The notes under the pieces are model-generated. The model was not told the DNA's origin. It searched no databases and saw only the letters and a program-made list of their open reading frames with translations. DNA of 12,432 nucleotides, taken from contig JAFDBW010000202.1 of assembly GCA_019313105.1 (NCBI GenBank), forward strand, positions 1 to 12,432, read 5' to 3'. The first letter of the stretch is position 1, and each line of letters begins with the position of its first letter. This document shows positions 1-7,561 of this stretch, piece by piece. This DNA comes from Deltaproteobacteria bacterium. GTDB taxonomy: Bacteria > Desulfobacterota > Desulfuromonadia > Desulfuromonadales > BM103. A program made the translations under genes and the position numbers.

Positions 1-131
1 CCGCGGCCCTTGGTGCCGAGTTCAGTGGATTCAAAGAGGGCCTTGCCAAGGCTCAATGTCGGCGCTTCCGTGGCCTGGGCGCTGATCCCCGTCATCAATA
101 GCAGGCTGATGGCAACGATTGATTTCTTCAT
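1..131 (-). CDS. Exported protein, probable c-type cytochrome (N-terminus only, cut by window edge)
   Basis: Only the first 43 codons lie in the window; the gene continues past position 1. The ATG at 131-129 is preceded by GGGAG about six bases upstream on the minus strand, which supports this start. The protein opens with a short Sec signal peptide (MKKS, then a hydrophobic core, and an A-Q-A cleavage region near residue 20), so it is exported to the periplasm. The mature start reads L-S-L-G-K-A-L-F-E-S-T-E-L-G-T-K-G-R. The G-K-x-L-F pattern followed by a T/S-x-G-K/R stretch is what usually stands just before the CxxCH haem site of small cytochromes c, but the CxxCH itself would lie outside the window. 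Cytochrome identity is therefore an inference. It is divergent from the LapA-domain gene, with 112 bp between the starts. Confidence 0.55.
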   Translation of the reverse strand, partial: MKKSIVAISLLLMTGISAQATEAPTLSLGKALFESTELGTKGR

Positions 132-243
132 GGCGATCTCCCGGAAACGGTGTAAAATGAAGGAGTTGCAAAATTACTGATAGATTACCGTTGAATTTGG
201 GCAATGACAAGTACCTTCTCATTTAACCTCTGGAGGCAGATCA

Positions 244-525
244 ATGAAATTCAAGTTGGCAATCAGCCTGGTTCTTGCCTTACTGGCGTTTGTCTTTATC
301 ACCCAGAACACCGAAACGGTTCAGGTCAGGGTCCTCCTCTGGTCGATTGAAATGTCTCTTGTCCTGCTGGTTTTCATTATGTTGGGTGCGGGCGCGATAA
401 TCGGCTGGTTTCTGAACAGCTATCTTCGATTTGCCAGTCGCCGCCAGCAGAACAAGGCTCAGCAGCGCACAAGTGTCAAAAAGACTCTTGCGAAGGACCA
501 GGCTTTTCCTGAAAATGAGGAGTGA
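244..525 (+). CDS. LapA-domain (DUF1049) inner-membrane protein
   Basis: The 93-residue protein has two hydrophobic helices (about residues 4-20 and 37-58) joined by a short loop, then a basic, charged cytoplasmic tail. The end of helix 1 reads F-I-T-Q-N-T-E-T-V-Q-V, the hallmark of the LapA/DUF1049 family, and helix 2 ends in I-I-G-W-F-L. In enterobacteria LapA works with LapB in lipopolysaccharide assembly; many bacteria carry short homologues of unknown role, and no lapB is visible here, so the function is not assigned beyond the domain. The start is supported by GGAGG about seven bases before the ATG. The next gene begins 10 bp after the stop, so the two are probably co-transcribed. An alternative would be a generic two-helix membrane protein, but the Q-N-T-E motif makes the family call solid. 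Confidence 0.85.
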   Translation: MKFKLAISLVLALLAFVFITQNTETVQVRVLLWSIEMSLVLLVFIMLGAGAIIGWFLNSYLRFASRRQQNKAQQRTSVKKTLAKDQAFPENEE

Positions 526-535
526 AAGAACAGAC

Positions 536-985
536 ATGAACGGTAACATCAACCCTGTCATCCAGCTCACCAAGCAAGCAATTGAGATGGGAAGACCTCT
601 CGAAGTCAGAGAAATCCGTAAACTGCGTGCCAACAGTAAGCGTGCTATAACGATTTTCAAGGCGGTCTTCTGGATTGGTATCGTGGTCTTCAACCTGGCA
701 CTGTGGGCGCCTTTACCGGTGGCTGTTGCCAAGCCCGTTCTTTATCTTGTCGCCGCTCTTGCTCTGGCAATCGCGATCATTGTACCAATCCTTGGTTTAA
801 GGAAACATCAGATGATCCTAGAACTGTTGAAAATCAACAAGGAGCCATTAAAGAAGAAGACTGCCAGCGAGGCAGGCCGGGTCTATATCGACAAGGTCAA
901 GAACCAGGACCGGCCTTTCGTCAATGCCGAATATGAACTGCTTTACGGCAGCAAGTGGGCTGAGAAACCTCAAGCCGCTGACTAA
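536..985 (+). CDS. Two-helix membrane protein of unknown function
   Basis: I do not recognise this 149-residue protein. The reading frame is open back to 431, but that would overlap the LapA gene. The ATG at 536 lies just after the LapA stop, with GAGGAG 13 bases upstream (a rather long spacing), and is the sensible start. The layout is: a basic amphipathic N-terminal region (residues 1-37), a hydrophobic helix at about 38-58, a Pro-rich turn, a second helix at about 66-88, then a charged, Lys-rich soluble tail of about 60 residues that includes a Y-E-L-L-Y-G segment. It sits between the LapA gene and the cyclotransferase-like gene with 10 and 11 bp gaps, so it is very likely in the same operon. 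Its role cannot be read from the sequence; an accessory membrane protein is all that can be said. Confidence 0.75.
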   Translation: MNGNINPVIQLTKQAIEMGRPLEVREIRKLRANSKRAITIFKAVFWIGIVVFNLALWAPLPVAVAKPVLYLVAALALAIAIIVPILGLRKHQMILELLKINKEPLKKKTASEAGRVYIDKVKNQDRPFVNAEYELLYGSKWAEKPQAAD

Positions 986-996
986 CCGGAGGCATC

Positions 997-1356
997 GTGG
1001 CTGTGGCAGACCTCGACGTTGAAAAACGTCTCTTCGTCTATGGCACCCTGGCTCCCGGACAAGCCAATCATGGCCTGCTGGAGAAGCTTCAAGGCTCCTG
1101 GCACAAGGGATGCGTCTCAGGCCGTCTGTATCCAAACGGGCTCGGTCCGACAACAGGGTATCCGGTCGTTGATCTGACCGACCCTGCGCAATCCATTGAC
1201 GGATTTATGCTGATCTCCGATGCACTGCCAGGTCATTGGCCCGTGCTAGATGACTTTGAAGGGGAAGGTTACCGCAGGGTCAAAACAATGGTCACGCTGC
1301 TCGACACAAGCCGTCTGGAAGCATTTATCTATGTGCTGGACACAAGCCTCGTATAG
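997..1356 (+). CDS. Gamma-glutamylcyclotransferase-like (GGCT/YtfP, AIG2-like) protein
   Basis: This cytosolic protein of about 119 residues belongs to the GGCT fold. The N-terminal signature is L-F-V-Y-G-T-L-A-P-G (the Y-G-T/S-L glycine loop that binds the gamma-glutamyl group). The catalytic acid is expected at Glu88 in D-D-F-E-G-E-G-Y-R-R, followed by the usual Y/R pair and a closing strand A-F-I-Y-V. Family members convert gamma-glutamyl amines or dipeptides to 5-oxoproline, or act on gamma-glutamylamine crosslinks, but many bacterial members have no known substrate. Two in-frame GTG codons compete as start: 997 (4 bases after GGAGG) and 1003 (10 bases after). The spacing does not decide between them, so two residues are uncertain. 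The gap to the upstream gene is 11 bp, which fits an operon. Confidence 0.85.
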   Translation: MAVADLDVEKRLFVYGTLAPGQANHGLLEKLQGSWHKGCVSGRLYPNGLGPTTGYPVVDLTDPAQSIDGFMLISDALPGHWPVLDDFEGEGYRRVKTMVTLLDTSRLEAFIYVLDTSLV

Positions 1357-1458
1357 TCAGGACAGGATCAGATGAATGCAGACGGCCGGTAAGGGGCGCA
1401 GGTGGATCATTGCAGGGATTGTCCTCTGCTGCAAAAAATCTCGATGAAAAGGTGAATC

Positions 1459-1962
1459 ATGGATTACAAGGTCAGGAACAGTCAACATATCTCCAAAAAT
1501 TGCCTGGTATGCGGCGTTGAGAATCCCTTCGGTCTGAAAACCCGATTCTATGAAACGGAACAGGACGAGCTGGTCGCGGTCTTCAAACCAATCAGTGAAC
1601 ATCAAAGCTACCCAAATGTCACCCACGGTGGAATCTCCGCTGCAATCCTCGATGAAGTCATCGGCCGGGCGATTATGATGACCACCGACAGCGAAACCTT
1701 CGGGGTCACAGTTGAACTCGTGGTCCGCTACAAAAAACCGGTGCCACTTGATTCGGAACTCAAGGTCGTCGGCCGCATCACCAGAGACCGCGGGCGGCTT
1801 TTCGAGGGGACCGGAGAGCTCTATCTGCCGAACGGAGAGATTGCGGTCGAGGCGGAGGGCAAGTACATGAAGCGACGGCTGGAACAGATCACCGATAAGA
1901 GTTTTAGCCAAAACGAGTGGTTTGACCCTGAAGACGATCTGCCGGATGAAATTACCGTATAG
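1459..1962 (+). CDS. PaaI-family hotdog-fold thioesterase
   Basis: The 167-residue protein shows the single hotdog domain of PaaI-like acyl-CoA thioesterases. The family motif H-G-G-I-S-A-A-I-L-D-E lies at about residues 56-66; Asp65 is the likely catalytic acid on the central helix. It is preceded by a C-x-x-C-G-x-x-N-P-x-G-L segment (Cys15, Cys18) common in this subgroup. The last 30 residues after the hotdog are acidic and not part of the core. Such enzymes hydrolyse acyl-CoA or acyl-carrier thioesters in the cytosol; the substrate cannot be told here. A weak AAAGGTG lies about 6 bases before the ATG. The gap of 102 bp from the preceding gene holds no clear promoter or terminator, so it may share that transcript or have its own start. 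Confidence 0.88.
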   Translation: MDYKVRNSQHISKNCLVCGVENPFGLKTRFYETEQDELVAVFKPISEHQSYPNVTHGGISAAILDEVIGRAIMMTTDSETFGVTVELVVRYKKPVPLDSELKVVGRITRDRGRLFEGTGELYLPNGEIAVEAEGKYMKRRLEQITDKSFSQNEWFDPEDDLPDEITV

Positions 1963-2040
1963 ACCACGGTGCAGATCAATCTTTTGGTGACATATGCGTT
2001 ACGTCTCCCCGATTAAGCTGCTCTCCTGAGCGAGGTTTTC

Positions 2041-4194
2041 ATGCTTCTCGACGACAAACAGAAAGAGATTGCCCTCGTTAAGAGTGTGATCAACACCTGC
2101 TCGCTGATCTCCAAGCAACTCAAGCTGTATGGCTCTGCGAACAAACAGGTTGATCTGGCAACATCGAGGCTGCAGAGCTTTCTGGAGTCTTATTTTCTTT
2201 ACCGGGAAACCTTGCCTCTGTCCGTTGCCAGGCATGGCTTCATCTACGAGGATGATTTTGTCGAACGTCGGAACAACGTCTTTATCGATTTTGCCTATAT
2301 GCTTTTTCAGCATGGCATCAGCGCGATCATCTTTCAGCAGAATGTGTCCCCCGGGGATATTCAGGATTTCTTGTTTTTAACCGGCAGACCGCCAGCAGAG
2401 ACCTGGAAAGAGGGCGGAATCGTAGCGGCTTTACGTTTACGGAGAATCGACAGAATCTCTGTGCGGGAAATGTCTGAAAACGACATCGCCTACATCGACG
2501 TGATTGCTGAAACCGACCGGGACCTGCTGCTTAAGGAGAAGTCTCCTTTGTGGGAACGCTTTGCTTTTGCAGTGCATCGCGGGTTGACGAAATCCACTGA
2601 CCCGGACTCCGGCAATGTCGAAGACAACCCGGGTCGTCTGGCAGAGTTGACCAACCAGATTCTTGACAACATGTCCACCGCAAACCAGCAGCAATTCAGC
2701 AAGGGCCTGAGCGACTTCCTTGTTTCGATACAATCTGAAAAAATCAACCGTTACCGAAGCCGTGCACTGGCCAAGCTGACCGAATTTATCAACCGTATTT
2801 CACCGGGTATCAGGGAACGGTTATTCAGCAACATCTTTAACCTCAATATGAAACCCGCCTTCACCGAAGAGTTTTTCTCTGGACTCTCCGATGAGATCAT
2901 TGTCGAATTGCTCACGGCGACGGCCAAAGACAGCAATTACGTGCCACCTCTGGTTATGAAGGTCCTGGCTAAAATCGCCCAGGATAAGAAGCTCAACATA
3001 AAGCATCTCGGCCAGATCGACCAGGAGCTTGCAGGCAAAAAAAATGAGATTGCCAAGCTGTTCAATAAAGATGATTTTGAAAAGTACGTTCCGGACAAAT
3101 ATCGTGATGCGCTGCTCAATATAATCCAGTTCGACAGTGTTCCAAGACAGGTCGATGAGAACCTACTTGTGTTGAAGGAATCCCTTGAAGAACGCCAGCA
3201 GGAAAAACACACAGCCGACGTTATTTTGAAAATCCTCAAAGAGTCTGTTGATGCAAAGTACATGAAGGGCCTCGGTGAGAACTTGGTCAATATCGTCTAC
3301 ATGTTTCTGGAGGATGGCTCCTACCGGGAACTCAATGAACTGTGTGCATCGTTGGAACGCCAAAGTTGCCTTGCCGGGGATTTAGAGAAATTCAGGCAAG
3401 TGCTTGCGTCAACCAGCTTTACCTTCGCCGTGATCAGAGGGGTCAGCCTGCACGGAAAAAGCAGGTTCAATGACATTGAAGCCCTCGTACATACCGTCGG
3501 TACACCGTTTGTCGAGCCTTTGCTGATGGCCCTGACGTCTGAGTCGAACCGCAGCAACCGACTCTTTTACCTGAAACTGCTGCAACAGCTCGATGCCGGG
3601 GAGGTCATCCCCCTGGCGGTCAGATACCTGAATGATAAGCGCTGGTTTATTGTCAGAAATATCATCTTGATTTTGCGTAACATCCAGGAACCGGAGGTGG
3701 TTGCTTATCTCAGGCCCCTGATGGACCACCCTCATCTCAAAATCAGGACCGAAGCGATCAGAACTTGTCTCCATTACGGCTGCGACGAAGCAACCTTACG
3801 CCTTATCGAGATGTTGGATGACAAGGACAACCAGACGGTCGACATCGCCATTTCCATGGCAATGATGGTTAAAGATGCGAACGTGGCAGGCCGGCTGGTT
3901 GCCTTACTGCAGAGCAATCCTGTGATCAATTACCGGCTGGATCAGAAAAAGGCGATTGTCAAAACGCTCGCTGAAACAATACCGAAAGGTGCTCTACCGG
4001 TTTTTTTCGAGCTTCTATCGAAGAAAAACGCCCTGCATCCGAACCAGCATAAGGAGTTGATCGCAGAGATCCTGAAAGTCTTCGAACGCTATGACACTAA
4101 GCTGCTGATTCCCGCTATTGAACAATATGCTCCTTCGGTCAACGCGGATATCCAGGACAGGCTAAGAAGACTGCAAAAAAGAATGGAGTCTTGA
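2041..4194 (+). CDS. Large HEAT-repeat protein, likely partner of the adjacent HD-GYP protein
   Basis: A 717-residue protein with no signal peptide or membrane helix, almost all alpha-helical. Residues about 15-115 form an N-terminal module that aligns nearly without gaps to the start of the next protein (Tyr30, Val37, Leu44, Tyr69 and Phe98 here match Tyr27, Val34, Leu41, Tyr66 and Phe94 there). The middle (about 160-480) is charged helical sequence I cannot assign. Residues about 510-690 carry HEAT-like repeats of 30-35 residues, for example the run with V-I-P-L-A-V-R-Y-L-N-D-K-R-W-F-I-V-R-N and P-L-M-D-H-P-H-L-K-I-R-T-E-A-I. HEAT arrays are protein-binding scaffolds. GAGG lies about 8 bases before the ATG. 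The end touches the HD-GYP start region, which argues for translational coupling. It is best read as a scaffold or regulator for the neighbouring enzyme, by inference. Confidence 0.85.
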   Translation: MLLDDKQKEIALVKSVINTCSLISKQLKLYGSANKQVDLATSRLQSFLESYFLYRETLPLSVARHGFIYEDDFVERRNNVFIDFAYMLFQHGISAIIFQQNVSPGDIQDFLFLTGRPPAETWKEGGIVAALRLRRIDRISVREMSENDIAYIDVIAETDRDLLLKEKSPLWERFAFAVHRGLTKSTDPDSGNVEDNPGRLAELTNQILDNMSTANQQQFSKGLSDFLVSIQSEKINRYRSRALAKLTEFINRISPGIRERLFSNIFNLNMKPAFTEEFFSGLSDEIIVELLTATAKDSNYVPPLVMKVLAKIAQDKKLNIKHLGQIDQELAGKKNEIAKLFNKDDFEKYVPDKYRDALLNIIQFDSVPRQVDENLLVLKESLEERQQEKHTADVILKILKESVDAKYMKGLGENLVNIVYMFLEDGSYRELNELCASLERQSCLAGDLEKFRQVLASTSFTFAVIRGVSLHGKSRFNDIEALVHTVGTPFVEPLLMALTSESNRSNRLFYLKLLQQLDAGEVIPLAVRYLNDKRWFIVRNIILILRNIQEPEVVAYLRPLMDHPHLKIRTEAIRTCLHYGCDEATLRLIEMLDDKDNQTVDIAISMAMMVKDANVAGRLVALLQSNPVINYRLDQKKAIVKTLAETIPKGALPVFFELLSKKNALHPNQHKELIAEILKVFERYDTKLLIPAIEQYAPSVNADIQDRLRRLQKRMES

Positions 4195-4196
4195 AC

Positions 4197-5408
4197 GTGT
4201 CTCAAGTAACGAAAATCGAAACGATCCATGAAATTATCAGGAATCTCACCAGTGCCTTGTCCACGGCAGCGCTCTATTCGCCGGACCATCCGCGGGTCAT
4301 GGAACATTTTGCCCGGTTGACGGATTCTTTCCGCAGTTTGCAGCAGATAGCGCCCGAGTTGCTTCTGGCCCGGGTGGACAACGAATTGCTCTACCAGGGC
4401 AAACCGTTGACAAAAACGGTCAATGTTGAGCGCTTGCTTCGCTACTATATCAAACAAAAGATCGGTTATATCGGGTTTTCCAAAGGCTTTACCTCTGTTG
4501 AGTTACAGCAGCTGATCAAGCTGTTGCTCGGCAAGGCATCGATTGATTCTCTGAAACAGATGACCAGCAACATCCAGGTCGGCAGTGTGGAGGCCTCTTC
4601 TGACGAGCATGTGATGCCGATTGCGTCGTTCGAAAAGATGACCGACGAACAGAAGCAGGGGATTCAAAATCAGTTTGACAAGGTTGCCGATCAGCAAAAC
4701 CTGGACGTCGAGCAAATATCTTCCGTCATCGCCGGTTTTATCGAAGCCTTCCGGCAAAATGCCAACCCCTTCCTAGCGCTGGTCCCGATCAGGATGCAAG
4801 ACGATTATACTTTTGCTCACTCGGTTGATGTGGGCATCCTGAATATTGCCCAGGGGATGGCCTTGGGGATAGATGGGCAGATGCTGCATGATATTGGCAT
4901 GGCCGGATTGCTTCACGACGTCGGCAAGATTTTTGTCGATCGGGAAATCCTCAACAAACCCGGCAAGCTAGATGATGAGGAGTTCGCGAAGATCAAACAG
5001 CATCCGTCCCGGGGCGCCCAATACCTGATGAACCAGGAAGGGATTCCCCGGTTGGCCCTGTTTAGTGCTTATGAGCATCATATGCGATACGATCTCAAGG
5101 GATACCCGCAACCGCCAGAGGGATGGAAACTGAATATCTGCAGCCAGATGACGATGATCTCGGATACCTTTGACGCCCTCAGAACACGCAGGACATACGA
5201 TGACTCCTGGAATTTTTCCCGGGCCAGCGGCCTCATGCTCCAGCTGGCCGGTGAGCAGCTGAACCCGGACCTGACGATAAATTTTTTACGCACCCTGGCA
5301 AACATGGGAGAGGATATAGAGAGCTTTGGCGACAGTCGCGAACAGGAAGAGATCAAGCTCGAGATAATCGGCTGCTCTTGTGCTTTGGAGAATCCACGGT
5401 GTGGGTGA
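4197..5408 (+). CDS. HD-GYP-type phosphohydrolase (cyclic dinucleotide phosphodiesterase family), signature-variant
   Basis: I start the gene at the GTG at 4197, eight bases after GGAG; the in-frame TTG at 4191 is only two bases from that site. The product is 403 residues, soluble. Residues 10-110 match the N-terminal module of the preceding HEAT protein. Residues about 190-370 are the HD domain: His208, the HD pair His240-Asp241 with Lys244 in L-L-H-D-V-G-K, His269, His294-His295 and Asp323 in S-D-T-F-D-A-L. All expected metal ligands of this type are present. The second signature, normally HHExxDGxGYP, reads H-H-M-R-Y-D-L-K-G-Y-P, so Glu is Met and the first Gly is Leu while GYP is kept. 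HD-GYP enzymes cleave c-di-GMP or related dinucleotides; activity here is likely but not certain. Co-transcription with the HEAT gene is very likely. Confidence 0.88.
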   Translation: MSQVTKIETIHEIIRNLTSALSTAALYSPDHPRVMEHFARLTDSFRSLQQIAPELLLARVDNELLYQGKPLTKTVNVERLLRYYIKQKIGYIGFSKGFTSVELQQLIKLLLGKASIDSLKQMTSNIQVGSVEASSDEHVMPIASFEKMTDEQKQGIQNQFDKVADQQNLDVEQISSVIAGFIEAFRQNANPFLALVPIRMQDDYTFAHSVDVGILNIAQGMALGIDGQMLHDIGMAGLLHDVGKIFVDREILNKPGKLDDEEFAKIKQHPSRGAQYLMNQEGIPRLALFSAYEHHMRYDLKGYPQPPEGWKLNICSQMTMISDTFDALRTRRTYDDSWNFSRASGLMLQLAGEQLNPDLTINFLRTLANMGEDIESFGDSREQEEIKLEIIGCSCALENPRCG

Positions 5409-5470
5409 GAAACCATAGACGGCAAGGAGAGGTGAGTGGTGAGTGGTTTTTCGCCCTTCGGTATTAAGTC

Positions 5471-6931
5471 ATGAAATTAAACAAGACATTCTTTATCACC
5501 GCATTTGTCCTGCTACTGAGCTGCCTCGGTCTGGTTTTCTGGCTTGGTAGCCAGGGGCCTTCGGTTATGCAGTTGTCAGATCAACAGCGCATCGAGCAGG
5601 TTGAAATGAGCCTGCCGCTTCCCGGGCCGTGGTCAGACGATCTGGATAAGATGCTTGAGCGCCGCCTGGTGCGGATCCTGGTGCCCTACAGCAAGACACT
5701 CTATTTTCTTGATCAGGGTCAGGAACGCGGGATTGTCCATGATGCGGGGATGGAACTGCAGAAATGGCTGAATCGCAAACATGGCACGAAGACCTTGCCG
5801 ATCAGGGTGATCTTCATAAACACGTCGCGTCAGCACCTGCTGCAGGACCTGGTCGACGGTCTGGGTGATATTGCCGCTGGCAACCTGACGATCACACCTG
5901 AACGCCAGAAACTGGTCGATTTTACCAACCCCGCTTCCGGGACAGTTGATGAAATTGTCGTCACCGGGCCTGGCTCACCAACACTCGATAACCTTGCCGA
6001 CCTAGCCAAGGTCACGGTTTATCTCCGAACCTCGAGCAGCTACTACGAGCACCTTGTCAAGCTCTCAGCCGATCAGCAGCTGAAGCTGAATATCGTCCCT
6101 GCAGACGAGGCTTTGGAAGACGAGGACCTGCTGGAGATGGTCAACGCCGGTCTCTTGCCCTTGGCGATCGTTGACAACCATAAAGCGGAATTCTGGGCGC
6201 AGATATTTACTGACCTGACTCTTCGTCAGGACCTGGTCGTCAATAGTGGTGGCAAAATTGCCTGGGCGATTCGCAAGAACAGCCCGCTACTGCGTGCCGA
6301 GTTGAACGAGTTTGGCAAAGTTGAAGGTTCCCGCAAGGGTTTGGTCAACATGCTGCTGAAGCGTTACCTCGGCTCAACACGGTATGTGACGAGGGCAACC
6401 GATGCAGAGGAGTTGGCAAAATTCGATGCTCTGCGCGAACTGTTTGTAATATACGCTGACATGTATGGCCTGGATGACCTGTTGCTGATGGCTCAGGGAT
6501 ACCAGGAATCACGTCTGGATCAGTCTGTGCGCAGCCGGGCAGGGGCCGTTGGCATCATGCAGATCCTGCCGTCGACGGCGGCCTATGAACACGTTCAGAT
6601 CGAGGATGTTGCCAGCGATCCGAAACAGAACATCCACGCCGCATCCAAGTACATGCGTTACCTGCTCGACACCTATCTGGCTGACCCGGAGCTTGATCCG
6701 ACCAACCGCCTGCTGTTGGGTCTGGCTGCTTACAACGCCGGCCCGGCCAATATGAGAAGGATGCGGGCCAGGGCCAGTAAGATGGGCCTGGACCCGAATA
6801 TCTGGTTCAACAATGTCGAACATGCCGCGGCGAAGTTGATCGGCCGTGAGACCGTGCAGTACGTCAGTAATATTTACAAGTATTATCTGGCTTACCGTCT
6901 GGTGGAGGCTCAGCGGAGTAATCGGCAGTAG
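5471..6931 (+). CDS. mltF: MltF-type membrane-bound lytic murein transglycosylase
   Basis: The 486-residue protein combines a solute-binding-protein domain with a lytic transglycosylase domain, the MltF architecture. Residues 7-26 are a hydrophobic N-terminal anchor or signal. A Cys at 18 lies in L-L-S-C, but the hydrophobic stretch continues after it, so a lipoprotein is less likely than a membrane anchor. Residues about 60-300 resemble the periplasmic-binding (SBP_bac_3) fold. Residues about 325-475 are the SLT domain, with catalytic Glu346 in Y-Q-E-S-R-L-D, then S-R-A-G-A-V-G-I-M-Q-I-L-P, and A-A-Y-N-A-G-P at 419-425. It cleaves peptidoglycan glycan strands, leaving 1,6-anhydro ends, in the periplasm. 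The ribosome site is weak; the start is chosen because it keeps the anchor. It follows the HD-GYP gene by 62 bp and is closed by a perfect hairpin. Confidence 0.92.
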   Translation: MKLNKTFFITAFVLLLSCLGLVFWLGSQGPSVMQLSDQQRIEQVEMSLPLPGPWSDDLDKMLERRLVRILVPYSKTLYFLDQGQERGIVHDAGMELQKWLNRKHGTKTLPIRVIFINTSRQHLLQDLVDGLGDIAAGNLTITPERQKLVDFTNPASGTVDEIVVTGPGSPTLDNLADLAKVTVYLRTSSSYYEHLVKLSADQQLKLNIVPADEALEDEDLLEMVNAGLLPLAIVDNHKAEFWAQIFTDLTLRQDLVVNSGGKIAWAIRKNSPLLRAELNEFGKVEGSRKGLVNMLLKRYLGSTRYVTRATDAEELAKFDALRELFVIYADMYGLDDLLLMAQGYQESRLDQSVRSRAGAVGIMQILPSTAAYEHVQIEDVASDPKQNIHAASKYMRYLLDTYLADPELDPTNRLLLGLAAYNAGPANMRRMRARASKMGLDPNIWFNNVEHAAAKLIGRETVQYVSNIYKYYLAYRLVEAQRSNRQ

Positions 6932-6936
6932 TAACC

Positions 6937-6967
6937 TCGGGGCCACTCCACCTTAGAGTGGCCCCGA
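6937..6967. terminator. Perfect 12-bp hairpin between convergent mltF and cytochrome genes
   Basis: The arms at 6937-6948 and 6956-6967 are exact reverse complements (TCGGGGCCACTC and its partner) around a 7-base loop. The GC-rich stem lies between two convergent genes, 5 bp after the mltF stop and 24 bp beyond the cytochrome stop, so it could end transcription from both sides. There is no run of T on either side, which makes it atypical as an intrinsic terminator; it could instead work as an mRNA 3'-end stabiliser. Confidence 0.65.
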
Positions 6968-6991
6968 TTGATTCAAATCTACGGTATAAGC

Positions 6992-7303
6992 CTACTTGCT
7001 CTTCTCCACCATATACTCCACAGCCGCCTTCACCTCAGCGTCGCTCAGCTGCATGTTCCCGCCCTTCGGCGGCATCTTGCCTACGCCCTTATTAGCGTTT
7101 TCATACAATACATCCACCCCTTCGGCGATCAGGGGGGCCCAGGCGTTCTTGTCACCGATTTTCGGGGCGTCCATCACGCCGGAATCGTGACAGGCGGCAC
7201 AACTCTTGGCGTAAACCGACTGGCCGGTGTCGTCGCTGGCGCTGACGGTGGTGACGGCAAAAACCAGCATGGCAAGGCAGAGTAAAGGCAGGATTGTTCT
7301 CAT
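6992..7303 (-). CDS. Small periplasmic monohaem cytochrome c (cytochrome c5-like, class I)
   Basis: The 103-residue precursor has a Sec signal peptide (residues 1-22, ending V-S-A) and a single class I cytochrome domain. The haem-binding site is C-A-A-C-H at residues 35-39, and the distal axial ligand is Met77 in G-V-G-K-M-P-P-K-G-G. The D-A-P-K-I-G and A-W-A-P-L stretches between them, and the C-terminal helix with A-A-V-E-Y-M-V, are typical of cytochrome c5/c-555-type proteins. It would carry single electrons in the periplasm; no oxidase or reductase partner is next to it. AAGGAG lies about 7 bases before the ATG on the minus strand. It is a single-gene unit, convergent with mltF and divergent from amtB. 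Confidence 0.93.
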   Translation of the reverse strand: MRTILPLLCLAMLVFAVTTVSASDDTGQSVYAKSCAACHDSGVMDAPKIGDKNAWAPLIAEGVDVLYENANKGVGKMPPKGGNMQLSDAEVKAAVEYMVEKSK

Positions 7304-7460
7304 AGGTGGCTCCTTTAAAAATGTTGCGGGTTGATTTTGACAGTCTTTGTTTGTGAGTACATCATTTTACCCACTTTAAGAGTATACCTTGAAATAAAAT
7401 CATAGACGCACAACGCTGAATATTTTCATAAATTTCACCTTATTGTGCCTGCCGTCAAAA

Positions 7461-7480
7461 TGGACATACTCATCTGTCCA
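7461..7480. promoter_or_regulatory. Candidate activator site upstream of the amtB sigma-54 promoter
   Basis: An inverted repeat, TGGACA, 8 bases, TGTCCA, is centred about 118 bp upstream of the expected transcription start. That is the usual distance for the enhancer site of a sigma-54 activator. It does not match the enterobacterial NtrC consensus (TGCACC/GGTGCA), so if real it would be for another activator. In Geobacter, nitrogen genes are controlled by the GnfL/GnfM system rather than by a classical NtrC, which makes that a reasonable but unproven candidate. Confidence 0.4.
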
Positions 7481-7561
7481 AATCCGTGCATGCCTGATTA
7501 TATTTTAGTCAATATTATCAATGTTATTTCCTAACCTGCTGATATTACGTCTATTCATGAC

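Noticed and set aside
431..535. Upstream extension of the two-helix membrane protein
   Set aside because: It would overlap the LapA-domain gene in another frame by 95 bases; the ATG at 536 directly after that gene's stop is far more likely.
1357..1911. A 184-codon open frame on the minus strand
   Set aside because: It lies opposite the thioesterase, whose hotdog motifs are clear; the minus-strand product matches no family pattern and is an antisense shadow.
5431..5447. Tandem GGTGAGT repeat before mltF
   Set aside because: Only two copies of a 7-base unit; no sign of a regulatory site or a longer repeat array.
5488..5530. Lipoprotein signal in MltF (L-L-S-C at residue 18)
   Set aside because: The hydrophobic run continues for about eight residues after the Cys, which fits a membrane anchor better than a cleaved lipobox.
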